Assembly (NCBI GenBank): GCA_964590135.1
Contig: CAZPVX010000027.1
Span: forward strand, 1 to 64,000
Direction of reading: 5' to 3'
From: JBDHWI01 sp964590135
Lineage (GTDB): Bacteria > Chloroflexota > Anaerolineae > J036 > Brachytrichaceae
Length of the DNA: 64,000 nucleotides
Of the stretch, positions 1 to 9,999 are shown piece by piece. The notes under the pieces were generated by a model. It saw nothing but the letters and a program-made list of their open reading frames with translations. It did not search any database and was not told the DNA's origin. The first letter of the stretch is position 1. Every line of letters starts with the position of its first letter. A program made the position numbers and the translations under genes.

Positions 1-432
1 GCGAAGGGCTTTTGCTGGGTGCAAGTGGCGCGCGGCGCGACGACATGGGAATTTGTGAAGATGGATGTGCGGCGATTCGTATCGATCTTCGCAGATGCGA
101 CGAACGATGGCGAGACGCCGACGGACGCGGTCATTCGCGCGATCGAACGACACGACGTGAAGGATGCCATCGTGCGCGTGCGGGTGAAGCTGCTGCAGTC
201 ACAGGAGCCAATGCTCCGCCTGCGAGAAGTGGAGAATAAGCTCAGCACGGCGCACCTGATCGCCGGCATCTCACGCGACATTCAGCGCGACTCACGCTCG
301 CGCATCGGTCTGGAAAGCCCGGAGATGCTGACGCCAGAGCAGTTGCTGGATGCGTATTTGCTCAGCAAGGGCCGCCGGCGTGACGAGGTCGACGCATTGA
401 TGAAAATGGCGAAGCGCTTGATGGGCGAGTGA
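1..432 (+). CDS. sbcD: SbcD/Mre11-type exonuclease subunit, C-terminal end (partial)
   Basis: The frame is open from base 1, so the gene starts upstream and only its last 143 codons are present. The visible part matches the C-terminal capping region of the SbcD nuclease subunit of the SbcCD double-strand break repair complex, with runs such as RHDVKDAIVRVRVKL, HLIAGISRDIQRD and a helical tail ending KRLMGE. The metallophosphoesterase catalytic motifs lie outside the window. SbcD works with the ATPase SbcC to open DNA hairpins and trim ends. No sbcC is seen downstream, where the next gene is convergent. The family call rests on the capping region alone. Confidence 0.72.
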   Translation, partial: AKGFCWVQVARGATTWEFVKMDVRRFVSIFADATNDGETPTDAVIRAIERHDVKDAIVRVRVKLLQSQEPMLRLREVENKLSTAHLIAGISRDIQRDSRSRIGLESPEMLTPEQLLDAYLLSKGRRRDEVDALMKMAKRLMGE

Positions 433-452
433 AATCCACATCGCACGCTTAG

Positions 453-2435
453 CTACAACTGCATCTCCAGCGTGAAGCCGCGCAGTGTGCCGGCGTCATA
501 GCGGGCTTTGTCCTCAACCAGCAGCGTCCATGTGCCTTGAGGCGACTTGCCGTTCAGCGCGCCGAGCGCCGGCAAATTGCTTGCCGCGTAGGTCATCTTG
601 ATGTTGTCGGCAGCACCGCCGGCGCGGCTGTGCAGCACCACATTTGGCGCGCCCATCGCCGCCGGCGGCTTGAGCGTCACCACCAGGTCGCCGCGATAGG
701 TGTGGTCGATGTCAACGGTCACCTTCAGCGCCTTGAGCGGCCGCGCTTCGGCGACTGCCACGCTCAACTGCGCCGACTTGAGGTCGGGGATTTTGACATC
801 CTGCCGCGCAGCGACGATGACCGCCGGCGCAGGCTGCGCCGGCAACGCCAATTCCACGGCCTTCTTCGCGTTCACGCGCCCAAAGCCATACCACGCGCTG
901 CGGCCATCGGCGTCGTATTGCGCATTCGCCAGATCGATCTTGTCGCAACTGCGGCGGATGACATCGCGCACTTCATCCCAGCGCAGCGCAGGGTTGCGAG
1001 CGAGGATGAGCGCGGCAAGGCCGGCAACGCCCGGCGCCGCGCTCGATGTGCCGCCGAAGCTGTTGGTGTAGTTGCCTTGTCGGTCGCCGCGGTCGAGTTG
1101 ACCCGGGTTGTAACCGACGCTGCCCATGCGGTCGGTCGTCCAGATGCCGGGCGTGAGCGAGGGATTGCCGTTGTTGCTGGGGAAGGCGCACCAGATGGCC
1201 TTGCCGAAATCACTGTAGGCGGCGCGCGTGCCGGTGTCATTGCTCGCGGCGACCGCCATCACTTTCTCGTAGCTGGCATAGCCGTCATTGTCGACGCTCT
1301 CATTGCCGTTGCCGGCGGCGAACACGATCACGCAGCCTTTGCCGTTGCGGCCGGTGCGCGCGGCAAAGTCCATCGCCAGGCGGGTTGAATCGGGCAATGG
1401 CACCACCTGCTTGTGCAGCGGGTCGCTCGCGTCCCACCACCTGCCATCCGCCGGCCCCCAGCTGCACGAGATCACATCCGCGCCGTTCTGCGCCGCCCAC
1501 ACAAACGCATCGGCCTCGTCTTGCGAGCCAAGCGCCGAAGCGAAGCGGATGGGCATCAGCCTGGCCTTGGGCGCGACGCCTGACGCGCCAAAATTGCCAT
1601 TGCCCACTGCGACGCCGGCGCACGCCGTGCCGTGATTGTCGAGGTTGGTTGGGCGTGGGTCATTGCCCTTGCGCGTCACATCGCGCGGGGCGACGACCTT
1701 GCCGGCGCTGCGAAATTCCTCATGGTCGATGTCCACGCCATCATCGATGATGGCGACGGTCACGCCCTCGCCCTGAGAGAGCGCCCACGCCGCCTCCACG
1801 TTCGCGCTCTGGTCGATGGTGCGATTGTTGATTGCAGTGCGCTTCAAGTGCCATTGCTGCACAAAGGCCACGCGCGAGCGCCGGCGGCGCAGCAGCTCGG
1901 GATGGCACAGCTCGACCGCTGGCTCGTGCAACAGCCGCTGTGCGATATCGAACACCTCAAAGCCAACGCCCTCCCTTGCCGCCACAAAATAAGCGTTGCG
2001 GGTGTAGTCGACCTTGTATTTCACCTTCAGGCCAAATTGCTTGAGCAGCGCGCGGCCGGCGCTCGGCTTCACGTCATCCTGGAATTTGACGAAGACATTT
2101 TCGGTATACAGCACCGGCGCATTCGATTCAGGATCGATCAGCACGCGGCCGGCGAAGCGCACATCTGGCTCCTTCTTCAGAATGGCGCGCGCCTCGGTCA
2201 CCACCCCCTGGCTGCCCTTCGGCGTCCACAGCACATCGACGCCGGCGGTCGGGAAGCGATCCCACATCTCAAAGTCATCGAGGATCTGGCGCGCTTCATG
2301 CGAGAGGGGCGCCGATGCCGCCGGGTCCTTTACCATGACCGACTCACGGCTGTGAGTGCGCACCGCCATGAAGGCAGTGCTCTCTTCGAGGGTATAGGTG
2401 GCGCCTTGCTTGCCACCGTAGGTGAAGGTGAACAT
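453..2435 (-). CDS. S8 (subtilisin-family) serine protease with C-terminal P domain
   Basis: A 660-residue protein with the subtilase triad: Asp231 in AIIDDGVD, His268 in DNHGTACAG and Ser464 in GGTSSAAP. The N-terminal ~190 residues look like a prodomain, with FVKFQDDVKPSAG and VELCHPELL next to the Arg-rich run RRRRSR that could be a maturation site. Residues about 548-660 form a proprotein-convertase P domain (DIDHTYRGDLVVTL, SPQGTWTLLVEDK). No signal peptide is visible, so export is uncertain. The divergent neighbour at 2605 encodes a stand-alone relative of this prodomain. The start is ATG, with the weak upstream sequence AACTCCAACA. Confidence 0.93.
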   Translation of the reverse strand: MFTFTYGGKQGATYTLEESTAFMAVRTHSRESVMVKDPAASAPLSHEARQILDDFEMWDRFPTAGVDVLWTPKGSQGVVTEARAILKKEPDVRFAGRVLIDPESNAPVLYTENVFVKFQDDVKPSAGRALLKQFGLKVKYKVDYTRNAYFVAAREGVGFEVFDIAQRLLHEPAVELCHPELLRRRRSRVAFVQQWHLKRTAINNRTIDQSANVEAAWALSQGEGVTVAIIDDGVDIDHEEFRSAGKVVAPRDVTRKGNDPRPTNLDNHGTACAGVAVGNGNFGASGVAPKARLMPIRFASALGSQDEADAFVWAAQNGADVISCSWGPADGRWWDASDPLHKQVVPLPDSTRLAMDFAARTGRNGKGCVIVFAAGNGNESVDNDGYASYEKVMAVAASNDTGTRAAYSDFGKAIWCAFPSNNGNPSLTPGIWTTDRMGSVGYNPGQLDRGDRQGNYTNSFGGTSSAAPGVAGLAALILARNPALRWDEVRDVIRRSCDKIDLANAQYDADGRSAWYGFGRVNAKKAVELALPAQPAPAVIVAARQDVKIPDLKSAQLSVAVAEARPLKALKVTVDIDHTYRGDLVVTLKPPAAMGAPNVVLHSRAGGAADNIKMTYAASNLPALGALNGKSPQGTWTLLVEDKARYDAGTLRGFTLEMQL

Positions 2436-2604
2436 TGTTGGAGTTTTTATGAACGGACGAACAGGCGAACGGGCTTAGCGTAATCTACACGATCACAAAG
2501 TCAATACGCCAATCGTGTGATTACCCGTTTCACGCGCTGAATGTTGCGTTCCATCGTCCAGGTAGTCGATATAATCGATTGCATCCTGCAAAGGGGGCGA
2601 GATC

Positions 2605-3075
2605 ATGGCCGGCTTGAGCGAATACCCAAAGCGGTTGCGCGCCAGCACGCAGAACCCAGATGTCGTGTATGTGCGCGACGATAATCATTATGCGGTACAT
2701 GGGCAGCCGGCAAACGCGCGCGGGATCGAGCTGGCGCCTGGCGAAATGGGCATTACCGTGATCGCCGGTCAGCCGAAATCCCTCACCAAGGATATGACAG
2801 CGGTCTACCGCAACGATGCGGCGCTGGCCGTGCCGACCGGGCGCGTGCTGGTGCGCTTTGCAGAGGGCGTGGATGCCGGCGCACGCGCACAGAGAATCGA
2901 GATGGCCGGCTATCGCATCGAGATGCAACTGAGCTACGCGCCAAATGCCGCCTGGGTGCGCGACTGTGAAGGCGATGTCGCCGGCGCGCTCAAACACATC
3001 AACCAACTTGAAATGCTGCCCGATGTTGAAAATGTCGAGCCGCAGATGCTCTCGCAAAGAGCCTTGAAAATCTGA
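2605..3075 (+). CDS. Stand-alone subtilase prodomain-like protein (possible protease inhibitor or chaperone)
   Basis: A 156-residue protein with no protease domain. Its second half aligns by eye with the prodomain of the divergently transcribed S8 protease: GRVLVRFAEGVDAGA matches ENVFVKFQDDVKPSAG, and the ends ENVEPQML and ELCHPELL match in position and spacing. Free prodomains of subtilases are known in other organisms as inhibitors or folding helpers. Here the pairing with the adjacent protease suggests the same, which is an inference. A TATAAT at 2570-2575 and the purine-rich AAAGGGGG before the ATG support expression. Confidence 0.7.
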   Translation: MAGLSEYPKRLRASTQNPDVVYVRDDNHYAVHGQPANARGIELAPGEMGITVIAGQPKSLTKDMTAVYRNDAALAVPTGRVLVRFAEGVDAGARAQRIEMAGYRIEMQLSYAPNAAWVRDCEGDVAGALKHINQLEMLPDVENVEPQMLSQRALKI

Positions 3076-3195
3076 CCAACTCACGTTTCTTGTTGCCTGA
3101 TTCTCATTTCCCAGCCGCATATTCCGCAAATATCGGCCGCCTGCATGTATTGAATTGCGCCTGAGAAAGCTGCAACGGGAAACCACAAATCGTAA

Positions 3196-5097
3196 ATGAC
3201 CTCACGCTTCCTGGAATTGATCGAATCGCGCCCCCTGCTTGCTGATGGCGCAATGGGCACGATGATCTACACGCACGGCATCGGCTTTGACGAATGCTAC
3301 GATGGCTTGAATCTGCTGCGTCCAAACGCCATTCGCGACATCCACCGCGAATATGCGGCCGCCGGCGCGGATGTGCTTGAGACCAACACCTTTGGCGCAA
3401 ATGCCATTCGCCTTGATGCCTGGAGCCTTGCGGATGCCGTGGCCGAAATCTGCGCGCGTGGTGTTGAGCTGGCAAAAGAGGCTGCCCGCGATGTGCGGCC
3501 TGGCATCCTGATCGCCGGCGCGGTGGGACCGCTGGGCGCGCGGCTGGCTCCGTTGGGCAGCGTGAGCGCCGATCAGGCCTACGCCGCCTTCAAGGAGCAG
3601 ATCAGCGCGCTGGCTGACGCCGGCGCAGACCTCATCATCCTCGAGACATTTTCAGATGTGAGCGAGATCGAAGCGGCGTTGCGCGCGGCAAAAGACGCAT
3701 GTGACTTGCCGGTGGTGGCGCATATGACTTTCAGCCGCGACCAGCGCACCCTGCTTGGCCTGACGCCGCAAGATGCCGCGCAACGGCTGGCAGCGTGGAA
3801 GCCGGCGCTGATCGGCGCGAACTGTTCCACCGGCCCGCGCGGCGTGTTTGAGGTGGCGCAGAAGATGGCCGCAGCGACGGAGGCGATGGACGGCGATGCG
3901 CCGCGCCTGAGCGCCATGCCGAACGCCGGCTTCCCCGAGGCGCGCGGCGAGCGCGTGTTCTACCCCGCCACGCCGGAATATTTTGCGGACTATGCGCAGC
4001 GCTTCATCGGCATTGGGGCGCGGCTGGTGGGCGGCTGTTGTGGCACCACGCCGGCGCATATCAAGGCGATGCGCGCAGCGGTGAATGGTTTGTTGAAGGA
4101 GGACAGCGCGCCAGCCCGCGTCAGCTATGTCGTGAAGGACGTCGCGCCGGCGCCGCTTCCCCTGCACGGCAATGGCAGCGCGTCATCTGCGTTGGCTCAG
4201 GCTTTTGCGCAGAACAGATTCGTCATTACGGTGGAGGTGGAACCACCGAAGAGCGCGGATACTGCCGCGATGGTGGAGACGGCTGCGATGCTGCGCGAAG
4301 CCGGCGCGACCGTCGTGGACATCTCAGATATTCCCATGGCGCGCATGCGCATGACCGGGCTGGCGGCGGCGCACCGCGTGCAGCAGGCCGCGCAGATCGA
4401 GACCGTGTTGCATTTTCCAGTGCGCGGGCGCAACCTGCTGCGCGTGCAGGGCGATTTGCTGGCAGCGCACGCGCTGGACGTGCGCAATCTGTTTGTGACG
4501 ATGGGCGATCCAACCAGCATCGGCGATTTTCCGCAGGCCAGCGATCATCACGACGTCGTGCCGACGGGATTGGTGCAAATGATCAAGGAGCAGCTGAACC
4601 GGGGCGTGGATGCATCAGGCGCGTCGATCGGCAAGCCATGCGATTTTCTGGTGGGTGTTGCGGCAAATTTGACGCCGGTGGACTTCGACAAGGAGGCGAA
4701 GCTGCTCAAGAAGAAGATCGACTGTGGCGCAGACTTTGCACTGACGCAGCCGGTGTTCGACCCGCAGGTGGCGCTGGCATTTCTGGCGCACTACGAAGCG
4801 TTGTTCGGCAAACTGGCGATTCCGCTGCTGGCCGGCGTATTGCCACTGGCAAGCGTGCGGCACGCGCAGTTCCTGCGCAACGAGGTGCCGGGGATGGTGA
4901 TGCCGGCGGAGATCGTGACGCGCCTGGAGCGCGCCGGCAACAAGACGCGCACTGAGGGCGCGCTGATCACGATGGAGATCCTCGAGCAGTTGCGCGCCGC
5001 GGTGCAGGGCGTGTATTTCATCCCGGCATTCGGGCGCTACGACATCGTGGCGAAGATGATTGGACAGATGGCAGAAAGAGCAACCGTGCAGTGGTGA
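3196..5097 (+). CDS. Bifunctional homocysteine S-methyltransferase / methylenetetrahydrofolate reductase
   Basis: A 633-residue fusion. Residues 1 to about 300 are a homocysteine S-methyltransferase TIM barrel with LLADGAMGTM at the start and zinc-ligand cysteines in GANCSTGP and VGGCCGTTP. Residues about 330-625 are a MetF-like flavin reductase (ITVEVEPPKS, LFVTMGDPT, FALTQPVFD). The two halves would make 5-methyl-THF and transfer methyl groups to homocysteine, closing the methionine cycle with ahcY at 48556. This domain order is known from YitJ-type proteins. The stop overlaps the flippase start by seven bases, so the two genes are probably co-transcribed. Confidence 0.93.
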   Translation: MTSRFLELIESRPLLADGAMGTMIYTHGIGFDECYDGLNLLRPNAIRDIHREYAAAGADVLETNTFGANAIRLDAWSLADAVAEICARGVELAKEAARDVRPGILIAGAVGPLGARLAPLGSVSADQAYAAFKEQISALADAGADLIILETFSDVSEIEAALRAAKDACDLPVVAHMTFSRDQRTLLGLTPQDAAQRLAAWKPALIGANCSTGPRGVFEVAQKMAAATEAMDGDAPRLSAMPNAGFPEARGERVFYPATPEYFADYAQRFIGIGARLVGGCCGTTPAHIKAMRAAVNGLLKEDSAPARVSYVVKDVAPAPLPLHGNGSASSALAQAFAQNRFVITVEVEPPKSADTAAMVETAAMLREAGATVVDISDIPMARMRMTGLAAAHRVQQAAQIETVLHFPVRGRNLLRVQGDLLAAHALDVRNLFVTMGDPTSIGDFPQASDHHDVVPTGLVQMIKEQLNRGVDASGASIGKPCDFLVGVAANLTPVDFDKEAKLLKKKIDCGADFALTQPVFDPQVALAFLAHYEALFGKLAIPLLAGVLPLASVRHAQFLRNEVPGMVMPAEIVTRLERAGNKTRTEGALITMEILEQLRAAVQGVYFIPAFGRYDIVAKMIGQMAERATVQW

Positions 5098-6638
5098 CTA
5101 TTATCCGCCGCATTTGGGCAAGAGTTTTACAGATCAGCCAGACCAAGCGCAACCTCTTTGCAAACGTCTTTGGCAACGGTTGGGCCGCGCTGATCCAGTT
5201 GCTCGTCATCCCAATCTACATTCATCTCCTCGGTGAAGAGGCGTATGGGCTGTATGCGTTCTACTTGACGATCATAGGTTTTGCGCAAGTGTTTGATCTG
5301 GGTTTCACACCAACCATCAATCGAGAATTAGCGCGCTATTCCGTGTTGCCCGACAAAATTGATGAAGCGCGCACGCTCACACGCACGATGGAGGTGGTTT
5401 ACATCCTGGTGGGCGCGGCGCTAGGGATCGCCATCGCCCTTACCGCGCCATTTCTGGCACAGAACTGGCTGAAGACAAATGTGCTCAACAGCACCACGAT
5501 GCAGACAGCGCTTCTGTTGATGGCCGCGCTTGCAGCAGTCCAATGGCCGCTTACCTTTTATCAGGGCGGCGTGAATGGACTGCAAAAGCAAACGCGACTT
5601 GTCACCCTTCAAGTGACAACATCAGCGCTAAAGCACGGTGGCGGAGTTGTCGTTCTCCTCGTCGCGCCATCAATTTTGACGCTGCTGGCCTGGCTCATCA
5701 TTGCAACGATGATCCATTCGGTGCTGGCTGCGAGACTGCTATGGAAAAATATTCCTCCGGGCAACGGCAAAACACATTTTAGTTTGTTGGCGATCAAGCC
5801 TGTGCGCCACTTTGCTATTGGCGCAGCGTTAACATCCCTTGCCGGCGTGCCGCTCACCCAGGCCGCTCCCATCCTATTGAGCCGTTCGGTATCCCTCAGT
5901 GAATATGGCCATTACACAATCGCCTCAGTCTACGCCGGCGTCATCATCATGCTGTATATGCCCATCTTCACTGCCATCTATCCCAGACTTACTGCTCTTG
6001 TCGAAGAGAGGAATGCCGACATTGCATTGAACTTCTTTCGATTTAGCGGGCAGTTCATGGCGCTCGCAATCATCCCAATCGGCTTCACACTGGCGATTTA
6101 CTCAAATGAATTTTTATGGATGTGGCAGCGTGACGCTGAAAGGGCTTCATCGATCGCACCTGTTGCCGCCATGTTCGTCGCCGGCAACATGTTAGTCGGG
6201 CTGCAGCACATCCCATATGCTCTGCAATTGGCGCATGGGAATGTCAAAATCAGCCTGATCCTCAGCACATTTCTGGGGATTCTCCAGGTGCCTCTGCTCG
6301 TGTGGGCTATTCAACGCCATGCTGTAGCCGGCGCCGCCGAGGTGTTTATCCTGATCAATGCGATCTCACTGCTGCTTTACATCCTTTTGACCGATCTGAA
6401 GATCATGCCCATCGGAGCGCTAAAATGGGTTGCACAAAGCGTTGTGCTGCCGGGTTTTGCCAGCGGAATCGTGTTTGCCATCATCCACTTGCTCGGCACT
6501 TCATCTGCCGGCGTGTCCAGCCTTGTCTTGATCATCCTGGCTGCTCTCATGGCAGTCATCGCTACTGCATTGAGCATGAGTCTCACACGCGCGTGGTTGC
6601 TGGACAAACTTCGCGCCTTTCACATCACCTCCTATTGA
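5091..6638 (+). CDS. Wzx-type polysaccharide flippase (MOP superfamily)
   Basis: A 515-residue integral membrane protein with about 12-14 hydrophobic segments, beginning with a short basic tail and NVFGNGWAALIQLLVIPIYI, typical of polysaccharide and O-antigen flippases. It would move undecaprenyl-linked repeat units across the inner membrane. It heads a run of overlapping glycan genes up to 12683, which supports the role. The start is one of two tandem GTG codons at 5091 and 5094, inside the 3' end of the preceding gene. Confidence 0.87.
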   Translation: MVTIIRRIWARVLQISQTKRNLFANVFGNGWAALIQLLVIPIYIHLLGEEAYGLYAFYLTIIGFAQVFDLGFTPTINRELARYSVLPDKIDEARTLTRTMEVVYILVGAALGIAIALTAPFLAQNWLKTNVLNSTTMQTALLLMAALAAVQWPLTFYQGGVNGLQKQTRLVTLQVTTSALKHGGGVVVLLVAPSILTLLAWLIIATMIHSVLAARLLWKNIPPGNGKTHFSLLAIKPVRHFAIGAALTSLAGVPLTQAAPILLSRSVSLSEYGHYTIASVYAGVIIMLYMPIFTAIYPRLTALVEERNADIALNFFRFSGQFMALAIIPIGFTLAIYSNEFLWMWQRDAERASSIAPVAAMFVAGNMLVGLQHIPYALQLAHGNVKISLILSTFLGILQVPLLVWAIQRHAVAGAAEVFILINAISLLLYILLTDLKIMPIGALKWVAQSVVLPGFASGIVFAIIHLLGTSSAGVSSLVLIILAALMAVIATALSMSLTRAWLLDKLRAFHITSY

Positions 6639-6718
6639 TACGCTGGATGCAGAATGCACAGCGACTGCCATGGGCCCAGAAGCCCGCCAGAATACACTCC
6701 ATTGACCCATTATTCAAA

Positions 6719-7963
6719 ATGAAAACAAGAACAACCTGCCGTGTTTGCAACAGCGCTCTGGAGCCGATATTGGATCTTGGCGAGCATTACGTCTCTGATT
6801 TCCCAAAACCTGGTGATGTGCGTGGCAGCAAAGCGCCTCTTGAACTCTGCCTGTGCCGGCGCTGTCACCTGCTCCAGCTCCGCCACACAGTGGACCCCAA
6901 TGACATGTATCGCAACTATTGGTATCGCAGTGGAACCAACCAGACCATGCGAAATGCTCTTGCCGATGTTGCCAACAAGGCAGAGACGCTCATTCATCTT
7001 CAAGAAGCAGATACTGTGCTGGATATCGGATGCAATGATGGCACGCTGTTAGCCTCATACCGCACAGGCGGCATCATCAAGGTTGGCATCGATCCAAGCA
7101 ATGTTGCACAGGATGCTCGTAAAGTGGCCGACAAGGTCGTGATCGACTTTTTCAGTGCTGACATCTATGCAGAAGTGATGGGCAGCAAGCGCGCCAAAGT
7201 CGTGACAAGCATCGCAATGTTTTACGACCTTGAAGATCCAAACCGATTTGTATCTGACATCAAACATGTGCTCGAATTCGATGGCCTTTGGATCATACAG
7301 ATGAGTTATCTGCCGTTGATGCTAAAGACAAACGAGTTCGGCAATATCTGCCACGAGCATTTGGAATACTATTCGTTGCAATCACTGGAATATCTGCTCA
7401 ACCTGCACGGCTTTGAAATCGTCGATGTCGAATTGAACGACATCAACGGCGGCAGTCTGCGAGCCTACATCCGTAACAAAGGCGCTGATCCAGTTGTTTT
7501 TGGCGACGAGACTTATCGCTCACTTGCATCTGAGCGTGTGAAAACCATGCGTGAGAATGAGATTCGACTCGGATTGACCGACAGACCCATTTATGAATGG
7601 TTTGCGATGCGCGTCGAGCGCATCAAACAAGATACTGTGGGCTTCATATCAAACGCAGTTGCGCAAGGCAAAAACGTGTATGTCTATGGCGCCTCAACCA
7701 AAGGCAACACGGTTCTGCAGTACTTTGGGCTCGATCATACGTTGATCACAGCCGCAGCAGAGCGCAACCCCGACAAATGGGGGCGCGTCACCGTCGGCAC
7801 GAACATTCCCATCATTTCCGAAGCGGATGCGCGCGCTGCAAAACCCGACTATTTTCTGGTGCTGCCATGGCACTTTCTGGAAGAATTCATGGCGCGCGAA
7901 CACGACTATCTCCATGCAGGCGGCCGTTTCATTGTGCCATTTCCATACTTCACACTGATTTAA
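6719..7963 (+). CDS. Sugar C-methyltransferase (zinc-binding, SAM-dependent)
   Basis: A 414-residue protein of the NDP-hexose C-methyltransferase type. The N-terminus has paired cysteines (CRVCNSALEP, then LCLCRRCHLL) for zinc. The centre has the SAM motif VLDIGCNDGTLL, and the C-terminal domain has NVYVYGASTKGNTVLQY, the nucleotide-binding part of this family. It would add a branch methyl to a deoxysugar for the glycan built by the neighbouring transferases. The frame is open far upstream, but the ATG at 6719 starts at the conserved zinc domain and lies 80 bases after the flippase stop. Confidence 0.87.
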   Translation: MKTRTTCRVCNSALEPILDLGEHYVSDFPKPGDVRGSKAPLELCLCRRCHLLQLRHTVDPNDMYRNYWYRSGTNQTMRNALADVANKAETLIHLQEADTVLDIGCNDGTLLASYRTGGIIKVGIDPSNVAQDARKVADKVVIDFFSADIYAEVMGSKRAKVVTSIAMFYDLEDPNRFVSDIKHVLEFDGLWIIQMSYLPLMLKTNEFGNICHEHLEYYSLQSLEYLLNLHGFEIVDVELNDINGGSLRAYIRNKGADPVVFGDETYRSLASERVKTMRENEIRLGLTDRPIYEWFAMRVERIKQDTVGFISNAVAQGKNVYVYGASTKGNTVLQYFGLDHTLITAAAERNPDKWGRVTVGTNIPIISEADARAAKPDYFLVLPWHFLEEFMAREHDYLHAGGRFIVPFPYFTLI

Positions 7964-7987
7964 GCAGATCGCCAATTGGTCAATCAG

Positions 7988-8959
7988 ATGGAAACCACTC
8001 ACACCATTGACGAGGCATACGTAGAAACGCCTGCCGCGGCCAGGTTTGCGCCAAAACCAGCGCGTATGCTGTGGCGCGGGATCGGCATGGCGCTTGCGCC
8101 GGCCTATGTGCGCATGGCCGAACGCCACGGCGCGTACGGAATCGAGTTTCACAAGCGCGCTTCATGTCTTGCGATGAAATGGTTGGTGGCCAATCGCGCG
8201 CCTCATGCGCGGCGCTGGCTTTTCAAGCTGATTGGCAACCCGATTATCTTGACGCGCTACCAAGAGTTTGATTACGCCTGGCAGAACCTGCCGGCGCAGA
8301 TCGGGCAATACCTCGACATTTCCTCACCTTCAATCTTCCCTTTGCGGGTCATACATGAGCATCCAGAGGCCAGGGCGACACTGCTCAATCCCGACCCGAA
8401 CGATCTTCAATTGACCCGCCAACTCATCAAGGCGGCGGCGTTCGAGTCGCGCTGCGCAACCTCGCCGGCTTTGATTACTGATTTTGACCCACCCAACGCA
8501 GCCTTCGATTTGATCACAAGCATCTCAGTTATTGAACACATACCCGACAACAAGCCGGCCATCGAAAAAATATGGCAGCTCATCAAACCGGGAGGCGCCC
8601 TGATCATCACTGTGCCTTGCTCTGCTCGTGGATATGCCCTTTACACAAATTCAGATCATTACGGCCTGCTCGACGCAGACAATCGCGGTCGCGTCTTTCT
8701 CGAATACCTCTATGACGAATCCATGCTGAAGGACTTCATCTTCAGCATCACCGGGCCGCCAAAAACGATGAAAATTTACGGCGAAGTGCGCGCAGGTTTT
8801 TTGCGAAGCGAGCTGCAGCGGCGATGGTCCGGCCACTACGTGCGCTTCTGGCAGGAACCCGAATTGATGAGGCGAGAATTCAGACAGTTTAGCGCCATCG
8901 CCGACCTGCCAGGGGAAGGTGTGGCAGGCATGACATTCGTAAAGGATATCAGCAAATGA
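7988..8959 (+). CDS. Class I SAM-dependent methyltransferase
   Basis: About 323 residues. The methyltransferase core is in the middle, with FDLITSISVIEHIPD (motif near the acidic post-beta strand) and LIKPGGALIITVPC. The glycine-rich motif I is poorly conserved, so SAM binding is likely rather than shown. A basic N-terminal 100 residues have no motif I recognise. It sits in the glycan operon and overlaps the next glycosyltransferase by ATGA, so modification of a sugar or glycan end is likely. A TTG at 7976 in frame is an alternative start. Confidence 0.75.
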   Translation: METTHTIDEAYVETPAAARFAPKPARMLWRGIGMALAPAYVRMAERHGAYGIEFHKRASCLAMKWLVANRAPHARRWLFKLIGNPIILTRYQEFDYAWQNLPAQIGQYLDISSPSIFPLRVIHEHPEARATLLNPDPNDLQLTRQLIKAAAFESRCATSPALITDFDPPNAAFDLITSISVIEHIPDNKPAIEKIWQLIKPGGALIITVPCSARGYALYTNSDHYGLLDADNRGRVFLEYLYDESMLKDFIFSITGPPKTMKIYGEVRAGFLRSELQRRWSGHYVRFWQEPELMRREFRQFSAIADLPGEGVAGMTFVKDISK

Positions 8960-9999
8960 CCATTCGTCTGTCAATCTGCATTGCAACCTACAATCGCGCG
9001 GCATTTATCGGCCAGACGCTGGATGCGATCTTGCCGCAGCTTACGGATGCGTGCGAACTGGTTGTAGTGGATGGCGCATCTACAGACAACACCCGCGAGG
9101 TTGTGGCCGGCTACGAAGCCAGGTGGTCCGCATTGCGCTACTTGCGTTTGCCGGAAAAAGGCGGCATCGACAAGGACTACGATCTCTCCGTGCAATATGC
9201 GCGCGGCGAATACTGCTGGCTTTTTTCAGACGACGACATCATCAAACCGGGCGGCGTTGAACGCGTCCTTCACCTGATCGATCAAATGCCATTGAGCATG
9301 ATCATCGTCAATGCCGAAGCGCGATCCGCAGATTTGCGCGAATTGCAACAAGGCAGCGTTTGTGCGGTTGCGCAGGATAAGGTCTACGCGCCGGCGCAGA
9401 TGGAGGCGATCCTCGCCGAACTTGGGGTGTATCTCTCCTTTATTGGCTGCGTCATCATCAAGCGCGAAATATGGATGGCGCGCAACCGCGAAAAGTATTA
9501 CGGCACCGCGTTCATCCACATCGGCGTTATCTTTCAGTCCCCCCTGCCCACCAACACCGCCTATGTGGCGGAGCCGCTTATCATCATTCGTTTTGGCAAC
9601 GCTTCCTGGACAGCTCGCTCCTTTGACATTTGGATGCTGCAATGGCCAAGGTTGATCTGGAGCTTCCCTCAATATTCAGATGCAGCCAAACGCGCCATCA
9701 CCCGCAAAGAGCCCTATCGCAGCAAGGCTGTGATGATCATGACGCGCGCACAGGATGGACTCGACCGTGCCATCTATAAAAACAAATGGCGGCCTTTGCT
9801 AAACAGAAGATTTGACCAGTTGATGGCGCAAATGATCATCAGCATCCCTGCGCCGCTGCTCAATTTTGGCGTGCTGACAGCCTTCAAGCTTCTCAGGCCA
9901 CAACACAAATTGATGCAGGTGAATCTGACCACAAGCAAGGCCTACTATCGCAACGCACTTGGCCTTACGCAGAAAAGTGCGAAGGAGGCCGGCAGGTGA
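8956..9999 (+). CDS. Family 2 glycosyltransferase
   Basis: A 347-residue GT-A fold transferase. The N-terminus LSICIATYNRAAFI, the VVVDGASTDNT loop and the metal-binding DDD in CWLFSDDDII are typical of GT2 inverting enzymes. It overlaps both neighbours by four bases (ATGA and GTGA), so translation is probably coupled. The donor and acceptor sugars cannot be read from sequence. The C-terminal 120 residues are basic with hydrophobic stretches and may touch the membrane. Confidence 0.88.
   Translation: MTIRLSICIATYNRAAFIGQTLDAILPQLTDACELVVVDGASTDNTREVVAGYEARWSALRYLRLPEKGGIDKDYDLSVQYARGEYCWLFSDDDIIKPGGVERVLHLIDQMPLSMIIVNAEARSADLRELQQGSVCAVAQDKVYAPAQMEAILAELGVYLSFIGCVIIKREIWMARNREKYYGTAFIHIGVIFQSPLPTNTAYVAEPLIIIRFGNASWTARSFDIWMLQWPRLIWSFPQYSDAAKRAITRKEPYRSKAVMIMTRAQDGLDRAIYKNKWRPLLNRRFDQLMAQMIISIPAPLLNFGVLTAFKLLRPQHKLMQVNLTTSKAYYRNALGLTQKSAKEAGR

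Noticed and set aside
6302..6718. N-terminal extension of the C-methyltransferase
   Set aside because: It overlaps the flippase gene in another frame; the zinc domain starts right after the ATG at 6719.
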